DNA of 64,000 nt from DALYJJ01 sp033763935 (GTDB taxonomy: Bacteria > Acidobacteriota > Terriglobia > Bryobacterales > Bryobacteraceae): the NCBI GenBank assembly GCA_033763935.1, contig JANRJO010000016.1:62001-126000 (forward strand). Reading direction: 5' to 3'. The notes beneath the pieces were generated by a model, which did not search any database, was not told where the DNA came from, and saw only the letters and a program-made list of their open reading frames with translations. Within the stretch, counting starts at the first letter, position 1. Each line of letters opens with the position of its first letter. This document shows, in pieces, positions 16,407-26,041 of the stretch. Made by a program: the position numbers and the translations under genes.

Positions 16407-18580
16407 GTGCGCCTTCGGCCGTAGCAACCGGGGCGATGCCGGCGGCGCGGGCGCGTTGCCCGTACCTGGGTCTGATTCCCTACAGCGAGGCCGATGCGCG
16501 CTTCTTCTTCGGCCGGGAAGAAGACACGCGCCTGATCGTCGCCAGCCTGTATTCCACTCGCGTGACCACGCTCTTCGGGCCGTCCGGCGTCGGTAAGAGT
16601 TCCGTTCTTCGTGCCGGCGTGATCCGCGAGCTGCGCGGACGCATCGAGCGTGCGAAAGCCCGAGGGGCGCGCCCTTCCCTGCTCGTCGTCTACTTCAACG
16701 CCTGGCAGGGCGACGTGCGCAGCGAGCTGCGCCGCACGATCGCCTCGGAACTGGCGGCAGTGGCAGGCGAGGACGCCGCGCGAGGCCTGCCGGAGGGAAC
16801 GCTGTCCGAGGTGCTCGAGGCCATCAGCGACCGCCATCGTCTGGACGTGATGCTGCTGCTCGACCAGTTCGAGGAGTACTTCCGTTACGAAACGCGCTTC
16901 GGAGAGCCGGGCTCATTCGCGGTGGAGTTCGCGGAGGCGGCGCAGCGAAAATCCCTGCCGATCAACTTCCTGCTCAGCCTGCGCGAGGACTCGCTGGCCG
17001 AGCTCGACCGCTTCAAGCTGATGGTCGGGAATCTGCTGTCGAATTGGTACCGGCTGGAACGGCTCTCGCTCGAGGCCGCGCGGAACGCCGTGCTGGGGCC
17101 GGTGGACGAGTACAATCGCCTCCCCGACGCGGAACGGGAGTTCGCGGGACGCATCGAGGTGGAAGCCGCACTGGCGGAGGCCGTGGTCCAGCAGGTGCAA
17201 ATGGGCCGGGTGGTGGTAGGGGAGGCGGGGAAGTCGAGGTCGGTGGCGGCGGCGTCCGGCGTAGAGACACCCTACCTGCAATTGGTGATGGTGAAGCTCT
17301 GGGAGACGGAGATGGCGCGGGGCAGCCGCGTCCTGCGCCGGTCCACACTGGAGGAGCTGAGGGGCGCCGCGGAGATCGTGCGTTCCCACGTCGACGCCGT
17401 GATGAAGGGGCTCACCAGCGATGAACAGCGGCTGGCTGAGAACGCCTTCGATTACCTGGTGACCGACAGCGGCACGAAGATCGCGTGGCGCGCCCGGGAC
17501 CTGGCGGGAAAGCTCGGCGACGACAGCCGCGTGGTGAAGGCCTGGCTGGAGAAGCTGAGCTCCGGTTCGGCGCGCATCCTCACGCCCGTTGCTCCCTGCC
17601 TGGAATTTCCCGACGAACCACAGTATGAGATCTTCCATGACACGCTCAGCAAGGCGGTACTGTCGTGGCGGAGGCGCCGCGTCGACGCGCGGCGAAGCCG
17701 GCGCCGGCTGGTGCGGGTCTCTGTGATCAGCGCCGCGTTAGTGCTCGGAGGGCTTGCGTTCGCGCTCTACCAGTCGCGCGTCGCGGAGTACCAGCAGAAG
17801 GTGGCGCAAGAGAGGACCATGAGCGCCCGCGCGCAGGCCGAAGCGGCCGCCTCCACCCAGCGCGCGTTGCAGGCCGAGATGCAGCAGCGGTTGCTGGCGG
17901 AGGCGCTGGCGGCCGAGAAGTCGGGGAACGAGAAGCTGGCCCAGAACCTGCGCGCGGACGCCGAACGTTTGAAGCAGGATCTGGCCAAAGCGGCCCAAGC
18001 GCCGCCGGTGAAGGTTGACTATGGAAAGGAAGGGACCGACGCCGCGTGGCGGAAAGCGGTGGAGACGGAGCGGCAGCGGGCCGACGATGCGCAGCGGCGG
18101 CTCCTGCAGCTCGAGAAAGAACTCGATCAGTTGCGCCAGCGGCCTACCGGCAGTCCCGTCGTGCAGTCGGCGCCACAGGTAGAGCCGGCCGAGACGTGGC
18201 AGACATTCGCGTGCGCGCTCAACCGCATTACCGTCTTCGAGGACGGTTCGGCAGGCTCAACACGCTGGGAGTTCATCATCCGGGTTCAGAACGAGGGTGG
18301 TGCGCCCATTACCGCGCGCGTGAATCAGGAGCTGAGTGACGATAAGCCGACGCGAGTGGTCAAGTTGAATCGCGTCTGGCCCGTCCGGTTGGCGGCATCT
18401 TCACAGGGCGTGCGGGTGGACATTGAAGGCATCGCTCCCGGCAATCCTGATGTGAAGGCGACAGGGTGGGGAATCGTTCTGAAAAAGGGCGGCCCGGGGG
18501 ACGCAATTAAGGTGGTAGCGCCCAAGGCGAGCAACGGCTACTTCGAGTTTGAGTTCAGCCTGGTACCGCGCCAGAAGTAG
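16403..18580 (+). CDS. Membrane-anchored nSTAND1 NTPase, partner of SIR2
   Basis: This 725-residue protein has a novel-STAND type 1 NTPase domain. The entry motif YLGLIPYSEADARFFFGRE (21-39) precedes Walker A GPSGVGKSS (59-67) and Walker B LLLDQFEEYF (151-160), then the winged-helix-like region ending in YEIFHDTLSKAVLSW (408-422). One membrane helix follows at about 438-457, a long alanine/glutamine-rich coiled coil (458-580), and a C-terminal beta-rich domain (about 597-725). STAND ATPases are signal-switched; the coiled coil and C-terminal domain are probable sensors, since no WD40 or TPR repeats are present. The GTG start overlaps the SIR2 stop. The two genes likely form an NAD-depleting two-component conflict system. 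Confidence 0.87.
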   Translation: MSAPSAVATGAMPAARARCPYLGLIPYSEADARFFFGREEDTRLIVASLYSTRVTTLFGPSGVGKSSVLRAGVIRELRGRIERAKARGARPSLLVVYFNAWQGDVRSELRRTIASELAAVAGEDAARGLPEGTLSEVLEAISDRHRLDVMLLLDQFEEYFRYETRFGEPGSFAVEFAEAAQRKSLPINFLLSLREDSLAELDRFKLMVGNLLSNWYRLERLSLEAARNAVLGPVDEYNRLPDAEREFAGRIEVEAALAEAVVQQVQMGRVVVGEAGKSRSVAAASGVETPYLQLVMVKLWETEMARGSRVLRRSTLEELRGAAEIVRSHVDAVMKGLTSDEQRLAENAFDYLVTDSGTKIAWRARDLAGKLGDDSRVVKAWLEKLSSGSARILTPVAPCLEFPDEPQYEIFHDTLSKAVLSWRRRRVDARRSRRRLVRVSVISAALVLGGLAFALYQSRVAEYQQKVAQERTMSARAQAEAAASTQRALQAEMQQRLLAEALAAEKSGNEKLAQNLRADAERLKQDLAKAAQAPPVKVDYGKEGTDAAWRKAVETERQRADDAQRRLLQLEKELDQLRQRPTGSPVVQSAPQVEPAETWQTFACALNRITVFEDGSAGSTRWEFIIRVQNEGGAPITARVNQELSDDKPTRVVKLNRVWPVRLAASSQGVRVDIEGIAPGNPDVKATGWGIVLKKGGPGDAIKVVAPKASNGYFEFEFSLVPRQK

Positions 18581-18583
18581 CGC

Positions 18584-21115
18584 CTACAGTACCAGCCGGA
18601 CGACCAGTTGCAGTACGCGCCCGTCGTTCAGCGTGTTCGTGATGCGGCCAAACGAGGGCGACGTCAGGTTGCGCTGCGGCTCGTCGAACTGCGGAGTATT
18701 CGTCAGGTTATAGGACTCGACGCGAAAGATCGTCGCCCGGTCGCTGCGCCAGCGCCACGTCTTGCCAATGGCGGCGTTCAGGTTGGCGATGCCTCCCTTG
18801 CGGAAGGTGCCGCGGCCCAGGCTTCCTCGGTATTCCCCCGGAGTGATATACGCGAACCGCTGCCGCGCGATGATGCTTGGGGCCGTGTCCGGATTGCCGA
18901 CGGTCTTGCCGAGGATCGAGGGATCGACTATGTTGGGCCGGTCGCTCGGGCCGCCGTCCACGTTGCCGAAGCCGGGCGCGTCGGAACCGATGTAGAGGGT
19001 GAGCGGCGTACCCGACTTGATGACGCTGGCGCCGCTGATCTGGAAGCCTTTTGGCAGGTCGTAGGTCCACGTCAGGCCCAGGGCGTGAGTGGAGTCGAAC
19101 AGCGAGAGGCCCTTTTTGTCTTTTAGCACCTCGTACATGCTCTGGCTGCGCGCGGTGAGGAGATCGCGGTTGGCGGCGGTGAAGGCGAAATCCGAGCCTT
19201 CGTCGATGGCCTTGCTGAAGGTGTAACTGATGTTGGAAGCGAACCCGCGCCGCAGGGGTATGTCCAGGGAAACCTGGCCGGCGTCAAAGTACGCGATGCC
19301 CGCGTTCACGATGGTGCGCACGTCGTAGTAGCGCGAGTCGGGGCGGCGACGGTCCACGGTCGCGGTGGTTAGCGGGATGCCGGGGATCACCTCAGCACGG
19401 TTGTCGATGAACGCGTTGAGAAGCTTGAAGGAGCGGCTTCCGGTGTAGCCGGTGCGCAGCAGCCAGCGGTCGAACAGGCGCCGCTCGAAGGACAGCGTGT
19501 AGAGATGCGCGTATGGGCCGACGAGGTCGCTCGAAAGATTCGTCGGAGTGTGACGCGCCGCGGGACTGTTCAAGTCCACGCCTCGTAGCGGCTCCATCAG
19601 GTCGGGGTTTTGGACAATGACGTACCGGACAAGCGGCAGGTTGTTGCGCACCTGTTGAAACGTCACGGGCTGAATGCGCGAGAAGGAGACGCCGTAGGAG
19701 GCCCGAGCCGTCCAGCCGCCGCCCGGCTGCCAGGCGAGGGAAAGCCGCGGGCTGAAGTTGTTGCAGTCGCAGCGGTAGGGAATGACGTCGCGCCGCCGGA
19801 CTTCGATGGGCGCCGTCTCAAAGTTGTAGCGAAGGCCGTAATACACCTGCAGGCGCGGATGGAGACGGAACCGGTCGCCGAAGTAGACATCGCCCGCCCA
19901 ATTGCGGAAGCCGCGCGAGAGTTCGCCCAGCGTGACTTCGTAGTTGGTGGGCGTTCCGTAGCGCAGGTTCTCAATTGCCGTCCGCCCGAAGTTATTGGTG
20001 AACTGGAAATAGCCTCGCTGGTTGTTCGTTTCGATGCCGTTCAGACGATAGCGAAACAGGTCGCCCCCGAAGGTGAACTGATGACGGCCCGCGGTGTGGG
20101 ACACTCCGCCCCCGTAGCGAAAGGTGTTCTGCGCGCGATCGATGGGATACTGCGAATCCGGTCCCAGTTCCTCGATCTGAAATCCGAAGCGGATGCGCGG
20201 CCCGATGGCATCCGGCTCGGGGACGAGCGCGGTTCGCGCGCGGTGAAAGGAGGCGCCCAGGGACAACTCGGTGGCAGGGCTCAGCGCCCGGCGCCATTGC
20301 AGGCGTGAACGCAGTGTGTGCAGAGCGGAATCGGGGTTCTGCCCGGCCACGAGTTGGAAGGCCGAGATGCGCTGCCGCGAAATGCTTTGGAACATCGTCA
20401 GGCGGCCCTTGGCGGCGTCGCGATCAAGGCGCAGCGTGCCGTCGGTTTCGTCGATGGACTGCGGCGCATTGGTGTTCAGAGCGCGAGGGTCGAAGTCCGG
20501 GCGGTTCGGCCGGACGTTCGGATAGGACGCGAAGATGCGTTCGATGAACGCCCGCGCGGCGGGATCCGTCGTCAACGGGGATCGCTCTTCCGGAAGCGGG
20601 ATCAGCACGTTGCCGTTGACCATGCCCCGGATCTTGCGCTGCGATCCGGTAAAGGTGACGTCTCCCAACCTTGGAATCGCCCCGGTGGCCCGGCCTCCAT
20701 ACACGTTCCTGCGCGACGGCCGGACGCCCCCCACCTGGAAGAACGTGCGCGCGTTGAAGACGCTGTTCTGGTGCTGGGCAAACAGCTCGCCGTGCCACCC
20801 GGTGGCGGGCGTCACGGCGTTCAGCATCAATCGCTCCGCCGGTGGTCTCCCGTGTTCCGCCGCGAACCAGGACGTATCGACGGCAGCCTCGCTCACCAGT
20901 GTGGTGGTCGTTCCCATCCGGACGTTCGCTTCTTTGATCGCGTCGTTGTCGATCTGGTAGACGGCAACGTTCTCGTTCCGCTGGGCGGAAGCACCGATGC
21001 GTCCCTGGCGGGGAGGGGCCGCGGGCGCCGGTTTCGCCGCGGCGCCGTTGGGTGAAGGGCCTTGCGCGACCGCGGGCAGCGCGGCCAGCACCAGCAGCAG
21101 CGCCGCCGGCCTCAC
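18584..21115 (-). CDS. Oar-like TonB-dependent outer-membrane barrel protein
   Basis: This 843-residue protein has a signal peptide (LLLVLAALPAVAQ) and a large beta-barrel typical of acidobacterial Oar-like proteins. The pattern is seen in repeated aromatic-alternating strands, SRIQPVTFQQVRNNLP, YTFSKAIDEGSDFAF, and a C-terminal FRVESYNLTNTPQFDEP followed by VLQLVVRLVL. It lacks the usual carboxypeptidase regulatory domain and a clear plug, and is shorter than the common 1000-1200 residues; the region after the signal is a Pro/Ala linker and a conserved NVAVYQIDNDAIKEANVRMG segment. Its start overlaps the stop of the TPR gene by 4 bases (ATGA-type), so they form an operon. Confidence 0.8.
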   Translation of the reverse strand: MRPAALLLVLAALPAVAQGPSPNGAAAKPAPAAPPRQGRIGASAQRNENVAVYQIDNDAIKEANVRMGTTTTLVSEAAVDTSWFAAEHGRPPAERLMLNAVTPATGWHGELFAQHQNSVFNARTFFQVGGVRPSRRNVYGGRATGAIPRLGDVTFTGSQRKIRGMVNGNVLIPLPEERSPLTTDPAARAFIERIFASYPNVRPNRPDFDPRALNTNAPQSIDETDGTLRLDRDAAKGRLTMFQSISRQRISAFQLVAGQNPDSALHTLRSRLQWRRALSPATELSLGASFHRARTALVPEPDAIGPRIRFGFQIEELGPDSQYPIDRAQNTFRYGGGVSHTAGRHQFTFGGDLFRYRLNGIETNNQRGYFQFTNNFGRTAIENLRYGTPTNYEVTLGELSRGFRNWAGDVYFGDRFRLHPRLQVYYGLRYNFETAPIEVRRRDVIPYRCDCNNFSPRLSLAWQPGGGWTARASYGVSFSRIQPVTFQQVRNNLPLVRYVIVQNPDLMEPLRGVDLNSPAARHTPTNLSSDLVGPYAHLYTLSFERRLFDRWLLRTGYTGSRSFKLLNAFIDNRAEVIPGIPLTTATVDRRRPDSRYYDVRTIVNAGIAYFDAGQVSLDIPLRRGFASNISYTFSKAIDEGSDFAFTAANRDLLTARSQSMYEVLKDKKGLSLFDSTHALGLTWTYDLPKGFQISGASVIKSGTPLTLYIGSDAPGFGNVDGGPSDRPNIVDPSILGKTVGNPDTAPSIIARQRFAYITPGEYRGSLGRGTFRKGGIANLNAAIGKTWRWRSDRATIFRVESYNLTNTPQFDEPQRNLTSPSFGRITNTLNDGRVLQLVVRLVL

Positions 21116-22293
21116 TTCTTATCCCCGCGCTCGAGCATCGCCTTCAACTGCCGCCAGGCCCCTTCGTGGTAGGACTCCTTCAGCCGTTCCAAGCCCTCCG
21201 ACCGCGGGTCTCCCTTGCGCGGACCGCTTTGCTTCAGACAGCGGCCAAGGAGTGTCGTCGCGTCCGCGTCGTCGGGCGTCCGGTCCAGCACGGCGCGGAA
21301 TCGATCTGCCGCGTTGTTATAGTTGCCCTGTTTCCACAGCCAGTAGCCGACGTTGAAGTGGTACGCCGGGTCCGCTTCGTCTCCCGTCAACGCTTGCTCC
21401 AAGGCCTCGCCGGCTTGCGGGTCGTTCAGGCGGCTCAGCGCGGATCCGTAATTGTTTATCACTTCGTTCAGCGGTACGTCGGCCGCCACGGTCTTGAAAG
21501 ACTCGGCCGCACCTTTGAAATCATTGGTGCGATAGCGCGCGAGGCCAAGCAGGAACAACGCCTCGCGATAGTGCGGGTCGCTCGCCGGAATCTTGGTCAG
21601 CCACTCGATAGCGGCTCGATACTCCTTATTGCCAACCAGAAGTTGGCCCAGCCGAAACGCCGGACGTGGATAACCGGGATCCAGCCGGGCCGCTTGCGTA
21701 AACAGGCGGAGCTTCTGATCGGCGGGCGCGAGCAGGCCCCGGATGTAGCTTTCGATCGCGTCTATCCGCACCACGCGCCGGCGACGCCGGAACTCCTCCT
21801 CAGTGGGCGCCGGCTGCAGGATGTGTTGCAGCCCTTGCCATACTAGATGGGATTGGAGCGAGGCCAGGTCCTCGAGAGCCCCCAACTCGTTCAACTCGGG
21901 GCTACGGCGAATCTGCTTCAGATCGAGCCGCCAGCAGCGAATCCGGATAGTGCTCTTCGCGAGCGTGTTCTCCGGTCCCGGCGTCACCTCGAACTCGCCG
22001 AAAATGACGCTGTCCGCGTCGGCCACCTCCCCCAGGCGCGCCACGGAGGCGCGGGTGAGGGCAGTGTAGGGGCGAAGCGCAAGCCGCCGGAACAGATTGT
22101 GGCGGTCGTCACGCTCCACCACCAGAAGACCTTCAGAGGCCAAAGCCTCCTGAAACTCTTCGGCAACAGACTCACCGACCCAGTTCAGACTCGGTTCGCC
22201 GCTGAGGTTGAATAGCGGAAGCACCAAATAGGTGTCCGCCTGAAGTGCGGGCGCTGCCAGGAGCAAACACAGCAGCGCCGGAAACCGCCGCAT
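21112..22293 (-). CDS. Secreted TPR protein with FlgO-like N-terminus
   Basis: This 393-residue protein carries a signal peptide (MRRFPALLCLLLAAPALQA). Residues about 20-110 look like the CsgG/FlgO-type domain (YLVLPLFNLSGEPSLNWVGE, later DADSVIFGEF). The rest is tetratricopeptide repeats, for example RPAFRLGQLLVGNKEYRAA and AYHFNVGYWLWKQGNYNNA. TPRs mediate protein-protein contacts, so a periplasmic assembly role with the downstream Oar-like barrel is plausible, because the two genes overlap. Confidence 0.8.
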   Translation of the reverse strand: MRRFPALLCLLLAAPALQADTYLVLPLFNLSGEPSLNWVGESVAEEFQEALASEGLLVVERDDRHNLFRRLALRPYTALTRASVARLGEVADADSVIFGEFEVTPGPENTLAKSTIRIRCWRLDLKQIRRSPELNELGALEDLASLQSHLVWQGLQHILQPAPTEEEFRRRRRVVRIDAIESYIRGLLAPADQKLRLFTQAARLDPGYPRPAFRLGQLLVGNKEYRAAIEWLTKIPASDPHYREALFLLGLARYRTNDFKGAAESFKTVAADVPLNEVINNYGSALSRLNDPQAGEALEQALTGDEADPAYHFNVGYWLWKQGNYNNAADRFRAVLDRTPDDADATTLLGRCLKQSGPRKGDPRSEGLERLKESYHEGAWRQLKAMLERGDKK

Positions 22294-22358
22294 AAACCAT
22301 TCAGTGTAGCAGGCGACTTCCGGCGCGCTAAATGCTTCTTACGTCTTATTGCCGGCGT

Positions 22359-22673
22359 TTAGTTGAACACCAGCTTGGTGGTCGTGCCGCCGATGCGGAT
22401 CTCCCGGATGCGGTACTTGCCGTCGCCGTTCTGGTAGCGGACCGACGTGCTGGAGAACTTCTCATCAGCCGTCTCCACCTTCACGTTGGCTTCCACCGAC
22501 TCCTTGCCCTTGCTGATGGTGGCCTTTGAATCGGTCACGGTGACCTTGTACTCGCCGGGTTTCAACTCTTTACCTTCCAGCATCGACGGCTGGAACAGGG
22601 TGACTTTGTAGTTCGCCGCGCTGGCAACCGCGAGTGCGAAGGTGGCAAATCCGAGGATGAGCTTCTTGGTCAT
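22359..22673 (-). CDS. Small secreted protein
   Basis: This 104-residue protein has a signal peptide (KKLILGFATFALAVASA) and one small beta-rich domain. GEYKVTVTDSKATIS resembles the GDYKVLI-type core of the two paralogous small secreted proteins at 31-32 kb, so it may belong to the same broad fold. AAGGACC sits upstream of the ATG. Function unknown. Confidence 0.75.
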   Translation of the reverse strand: MTKKLILGFATFALAVASAANYKVTLFQPSMLEGKELKPGEYKVTVTDSKATISKGKESVEANVKVETADEKFSSTSVRYQNGDGKYRIREIRIGGTTTKLVFN

Positions 22674-22847
22674 GGTACTGACTTGGTCCTTTCAGTTTGT
22701 AAATCGGAAGTTTGAGTGCGGGTTGCCTCAGTCAAAACACGCGCAGACTGCTCGCTCAGCGGCTCATAAGACAAAACGGTGAAATTATCCCAGATGCTGG
22801 CGAGGGGGTTAACGCCTGCGACATTCATGCCGGTCGTGCAACCTGTT

Positions 22848-22873
22848 CCGATACTTTATACGTATCAGATCGG
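22848..22873 (-). terminator. Weak hairpin at the end of miaA
   Basis: The arms CCGAT (22848-22852) and ATCGG (22869-22873) enclose a second pair GATAC / GTATC, making an imperfect stem that overlaps the miaA stop. No T run follows on the minus strand, so a terminator role is uncertain. Confidence 0.3.
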
Positions 22874-23848
22874 CCTATGTTCCGTCCATCCGGCCTTAAT
22901 TTTTGAAAACAATTTTATGAAGGAATGTGTTGCGTAAATTCCGGCATCTACGATTGCCGGATCTTCGCCGAAGCCCTGCAACCACTGGACTTCGCTGTCC
23001 CGGCGGAACCAGGTCCATTGCCTCTTTGCGTACTGCCTGGTGGCTAATTGCGTAGACGCAACGGCTTGCTCCAGCGTCAGTTCGCCCCGAACCACCGATA
23101 ATGCCTGCCGGTAACCGATGGATTCGAACGGTTTGGCCCCGGCAGGCACGCCGAGGTCCAAAAGACCGCGAACCTCCTCCACTAATCCTGTTTGAAACAT
23201 GCCCGCGGTTCTCTGGTCGAGGCGGTCATATAACTCCTGCCGCTCGGGGTTAAGCCCTAGTTTGAGCGCCGTCCACCCTTGCAGCCGGTCCCGTCCCGCC
23301 TCAAAGACCAGAGCGGCCGGCCGGCGCGCGAGCAGGCAGATCTCGACCGCGCGGACCAGTTTCTGTACGTCGTTGGCGTGGATGCGAGACGCGGTTGCAG
23401 GATCGATGCGCCGCAGGATGCGATGCAGCCCGCCCCGTCGCCTCCGCTCGATCCCCTCCAGCCGTGTACGTAACGCCGTGTCCCGCTGCGGGCCGGGCGC
23501 GAGGCCGTCCAACAAAGCCTTGAGATAGAAGCCGGTACCGCCGACGAGCACGGGCAACCGGCCGCGGGCGCCGATGCCGGCCAGAACCGCCCGCGCCCGG
23601 CGGGCATACTCCCCCGCCGTCACGGTTTCCTCGGGCGCGGCGGCGTCTACCAGGTGGTGTGGGATTCCGCGGCGCTCGTCCTCTCCTACCTTGGCAGTAC
23701 CGATGTTAAAACCGCGATACATCTGAAGTGAATCGAAATTCACAATCTCGCCGTCAAAATGCTCAGCGAGACGAAGTGCGAGCGAGCTCTTGCCGGACCC
23801 TGTCGGTCCGACGACGGCCACCAGCGGTTTTGTCTCCTCGCCCGGCAT
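22865..23848 (-). CDS. miaA: tRNA dimethylallyltransferase
   Basis: This 327-residue cytoplasmic enzyme attaches a dimethylallyl group to A37 of tRNAs reading UNN codons. The P-loop GPTGSGKSS is at residues 14-22, the NFDSLQMYRG motif at 37-46, then HHLVDAAAPEE and VGGTGFYLKALLDG for the isoprenyl-donor and tRNA sites, all family hallmarks. The C-terminal RQYAKRQWTWFRRD motif is also diagnostic. The length is slightly above the typical 300-320. No neighbour shares its pathway. Confidence 0.95.
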   Translation of the reverse strand: MPGEETKPLVAVVGPTGSGKSSLALRLAEHFDGEIVNFDSLQMYRGFNIGTAKVGEDERRGIPHHLVDAAAPEETVTAGEYARRARAVLAGIGARGRLPVLVGGTGFYLKALLDGLAPGPQRDTALRTRLEGIERRRRGGLHRILRRIDPATASRIHANDVQKLVRAVEICLLARRPAALVFEAGRDRLQGWTALKLGLNPERQELYDRLDQRTAGMFQTGLVEEVRGLLDLGVPAGAKPFESIGYRQALSVVRGELTLEQAVASTQLATRQYAKRQWTWFRRDSEVQWLQGFGEDPAIVDAGIYATHSFIKLFSKIKAGWTEHRPI

Positions 23849-23928
23849 CGGACACTAGTGTAAGCGCTGGGATGACAGCAGTTTGAGGATATACTGAGAT
23901 CTGGGTGGCCCACAGAAAGCCGGGTGTG

Positions 23929-25989
23929 ATGAGCGCATACACTTCTTCCCTCCGTTTGGCGGCTGCAGCGTGCCTGCTGTCCGCGGTCTCTCCGACGCAG
24001 GCGCAGGAGGCGGCCTCAACGACGGCTCCGCCGAAATCAGCCAAAGCGGCGGCCTACTATCACTACTCGATGGGCCACATTTACAGCGAGTTGGCTGAAC
24101 AATACGGGAACAAGGGCAACTACGCGCAGCGCGCCATCGAGCACTACAAGCAGGCCATCAAGGCGGACCCGGCTTCGACGGCCGCCACGTCGGAATTGAC
24201 CGATCTCTACATTCGCACCGGCCAGATCCGCGCCGCTGCCCAGGAAGCCGAGGAGGCGATCCAACAGAATCCCGATAACCTCAGCGCACGCCGGATCCTC
24301 GCCGGCCTGTACACGCGCATGATCGGCGATTCCAACCAGGGCCGCATCAATGAGCGCATGCTGAAGCAGGCGATCGAGCAGTATTCCCGGATCACGGAAA
24401 AGGACACGCAGGACGACGAATCGTGGCTCATGCTCGGCCGTCTGCACAAGGTCGCCCAGAACTCGGTGGAAGCGGAGAAGGCCTACAAGAAAGCCCTCGA
24501 GATCGACCCGGAGAGCGAAGAGGCCATGAGCGGGCTGGCCATGGTGTACGCCGACCTCGGCGACAACAAGCGCGCGACGGAATTGCTGCGCAAGGTCTCC
24601 GACAAGAACCCCAACCCGCGCACTCTCACCGCTCTTGCCGGGCTGTATGAGCAGATGCGCGAGCACGCATTGGCGGCCGAAGCGCTGAAGCGGACGCTCA
24701 AGGTGGTTCCCGATAATCCCGAGATCAAGCGCGCACTCGCTCAGAACCTTCTCTACAGCGACCAGCTCGACGAAGCTCGCAAGGTGTATGAGGAACTCGT
24801 CGAGGACGATGCCAAGGACACGCAGAGCTGGCTGCGCCTCTCGCAGATTCATCGCCAGCAGCGAAAGTTTGACAAGGCCCGCGAGGCGTCCGCGAAAGCC
24901 AAGGCGCTCGCCCCTAACGACGTCGAAGTTCGCTTCAACGATGTGAGCCTGCTCGAGGCCGAGGGTAAGACGCAGGACGCGATCAATAGCCTGAAGCACG
25001 TGCTGGCAGAGACGGCCAAGAAGAGCTACACGGCGCCAGAGAGGAACAATCGCGTGATCCTGCTCGAGCGCCTGGGGAACATGTACCGCTCGGCCGAACA
25101 GGTGGAGCCCGCCGTGGAGACGTTCCGCTCCATCTCTGAACTCGATCCCGATCTCGGCGCCCGTGCGTCGGCGCAGATCATCGAGACCTACCGGCTCGGC
25201 AAGCTGTATCAGAAGGCGGACCAGGAGTCGGCGGCGGCGCTGGCGAAGTACCCGGAGGATCGCGCCGTGAAGACCGTCCGGGCTTCCGTGCTGGCCGAGG
25301 TCGGCAAGCCGAAAGAGGCTGTCGCGCTGCTGAACACGTTGTTTGACGGCAAGGGCGACCGCGAGACGCATCTTTCGATCGCCCAGATCCACGAGCGTAC
25401 GAAGAACTTCTCCGAGATGGCGAAGAGCCTGGATGCGGCGCACAAGCTCTCGGACAGCAAGGAAGAGCGCGAAGCCGTGTCGTTCATGCGCGGCGCGATG
25501 CTCGAGAAGATGAAGAAGTACGACGAGGCCGAGTCCGAGTTCCGCAAGATCCTGGCCGAGAACCCCGAGAGCGCCTCAGTGCTGAACTACCTGGGCTACA
25601 TGCTGGCGGACCGCGGGGTGCGCCTCAATGAGGCCAAGGAACTCATTCAGAAGGCGGTCGATCAGGAGCCCCATAACGGCGCGTACCTCGACAGCCTCGG
25701 CTGGGTGTACTTCCGGCTGGGCAACCTTGAGCTGGCGGAGCGCTACCTGCGGGAGTCGCTGGCGCGCATTACTAAGGACCCGACCGTCCACGACCATCTC
25801 GGCGACGTGCTCGCGAAGCAGGGCAAGTACAAGGAAGCAGTCGCCCAGTGGGAAGCGGCTCTCAAGGAATACCACTCAGGCTCCCCGAACGACAGCGATC
25901 CGGCCGAACTGGCCAAAATCCAGAAGAAACTGGAAGGCGCGAAGGTGAGGGTCGCCAAGGAAGGCTCCTACAAGGAGAAGCGTCCGTAG
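23929..25989 (+). CDS. Large secreted TPR-repeat protein
   Basis: From the ATG at 23929 the protein begins MSAYTSSLRLAAAACLLSAV, a signal peptide; the open frame starts eight codons earlier at a GTG. The mature 650 or so residues are about a dozen tetratricopeptide repeats from start to end, such as AIEHYKQAIKADPASTAA, KALEIDPESEEAMSGLA, and EFRKILAENPESASVLNYLG near the end. The last repeat runs ERYLRESLARITKDPTVHDH, as in the BTAD/YcaA-like exported TPR proteins. It is probably a scaffold for periplasmic or envelope complexes; the partner is unknown. It is divergent from miaA. Confidence 0.82.
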   Translation: MSAYTSSLRLAAAACLLSAVSPTQAQEAASTTAPPKSAKAAAYYHYSMGHIYSELAEQYGNKGNYAQRAIEHYKQAIKADPASTAATSELTDLYIRTGQIRAAAQEAEEAIQQNPDNLSARRILAGLYTRMIGDSNQGRINERMLKQAIEQYSRITEKDTQDDESWLMLGRLHKVAQNSVEAEKAYKKALEIDPESEEAMSGLAMVYADLGDNKRATELLRKVSDKNPNPRTLTALAGLYEQMREHALAAEALKRTLKVVPDNPEIKRALAQNLLYSDQLDEARKVYEELVEDDAKDTQSWLRLSQIHRQQRKFDKAREASAKAKALAPNDVEVRFNDVSLLEAEGKTQDAINSLKHVLAETAKKSYTAPERNNRVILLERLGNMYRSAEQVEPAVETFRSISELDPDLGARASAQIIETYRLGKLYQKADQESAAALAKYPEDRAVKTVRASVLAEVGKPKEAVALLNTLFDGKGDRETHLSIAQIHERTKNFSEMAKSLDAAHKLSDSKEEREAVSFMRGAMLEKMKKYDEAESEFRKILAENPESASVLNYLGYMLADRGVRLNEAKELIQKAVDQEPHNGAYLDSLGWVYFRLGNLELAERYLRESLARITKDPTVHDHLGDVLAKQGKYKEAVAQWEAALKEYHSGSPNDSDPAELAKIQKKLEGAKVRVAKEGSYKEKRP

Positions 25990-26041
25990 ACGAACGCATA
26001 CGAGGCCGCCGGTCACGGTACAATCGGGAGATACCAAACCG

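Noticed and set aside
24037..25443. 468-codon minus-strand open frame within the TPR gene
   Set aside because: TPR repeats on the plus strand explain the region; the frame is a shadow.
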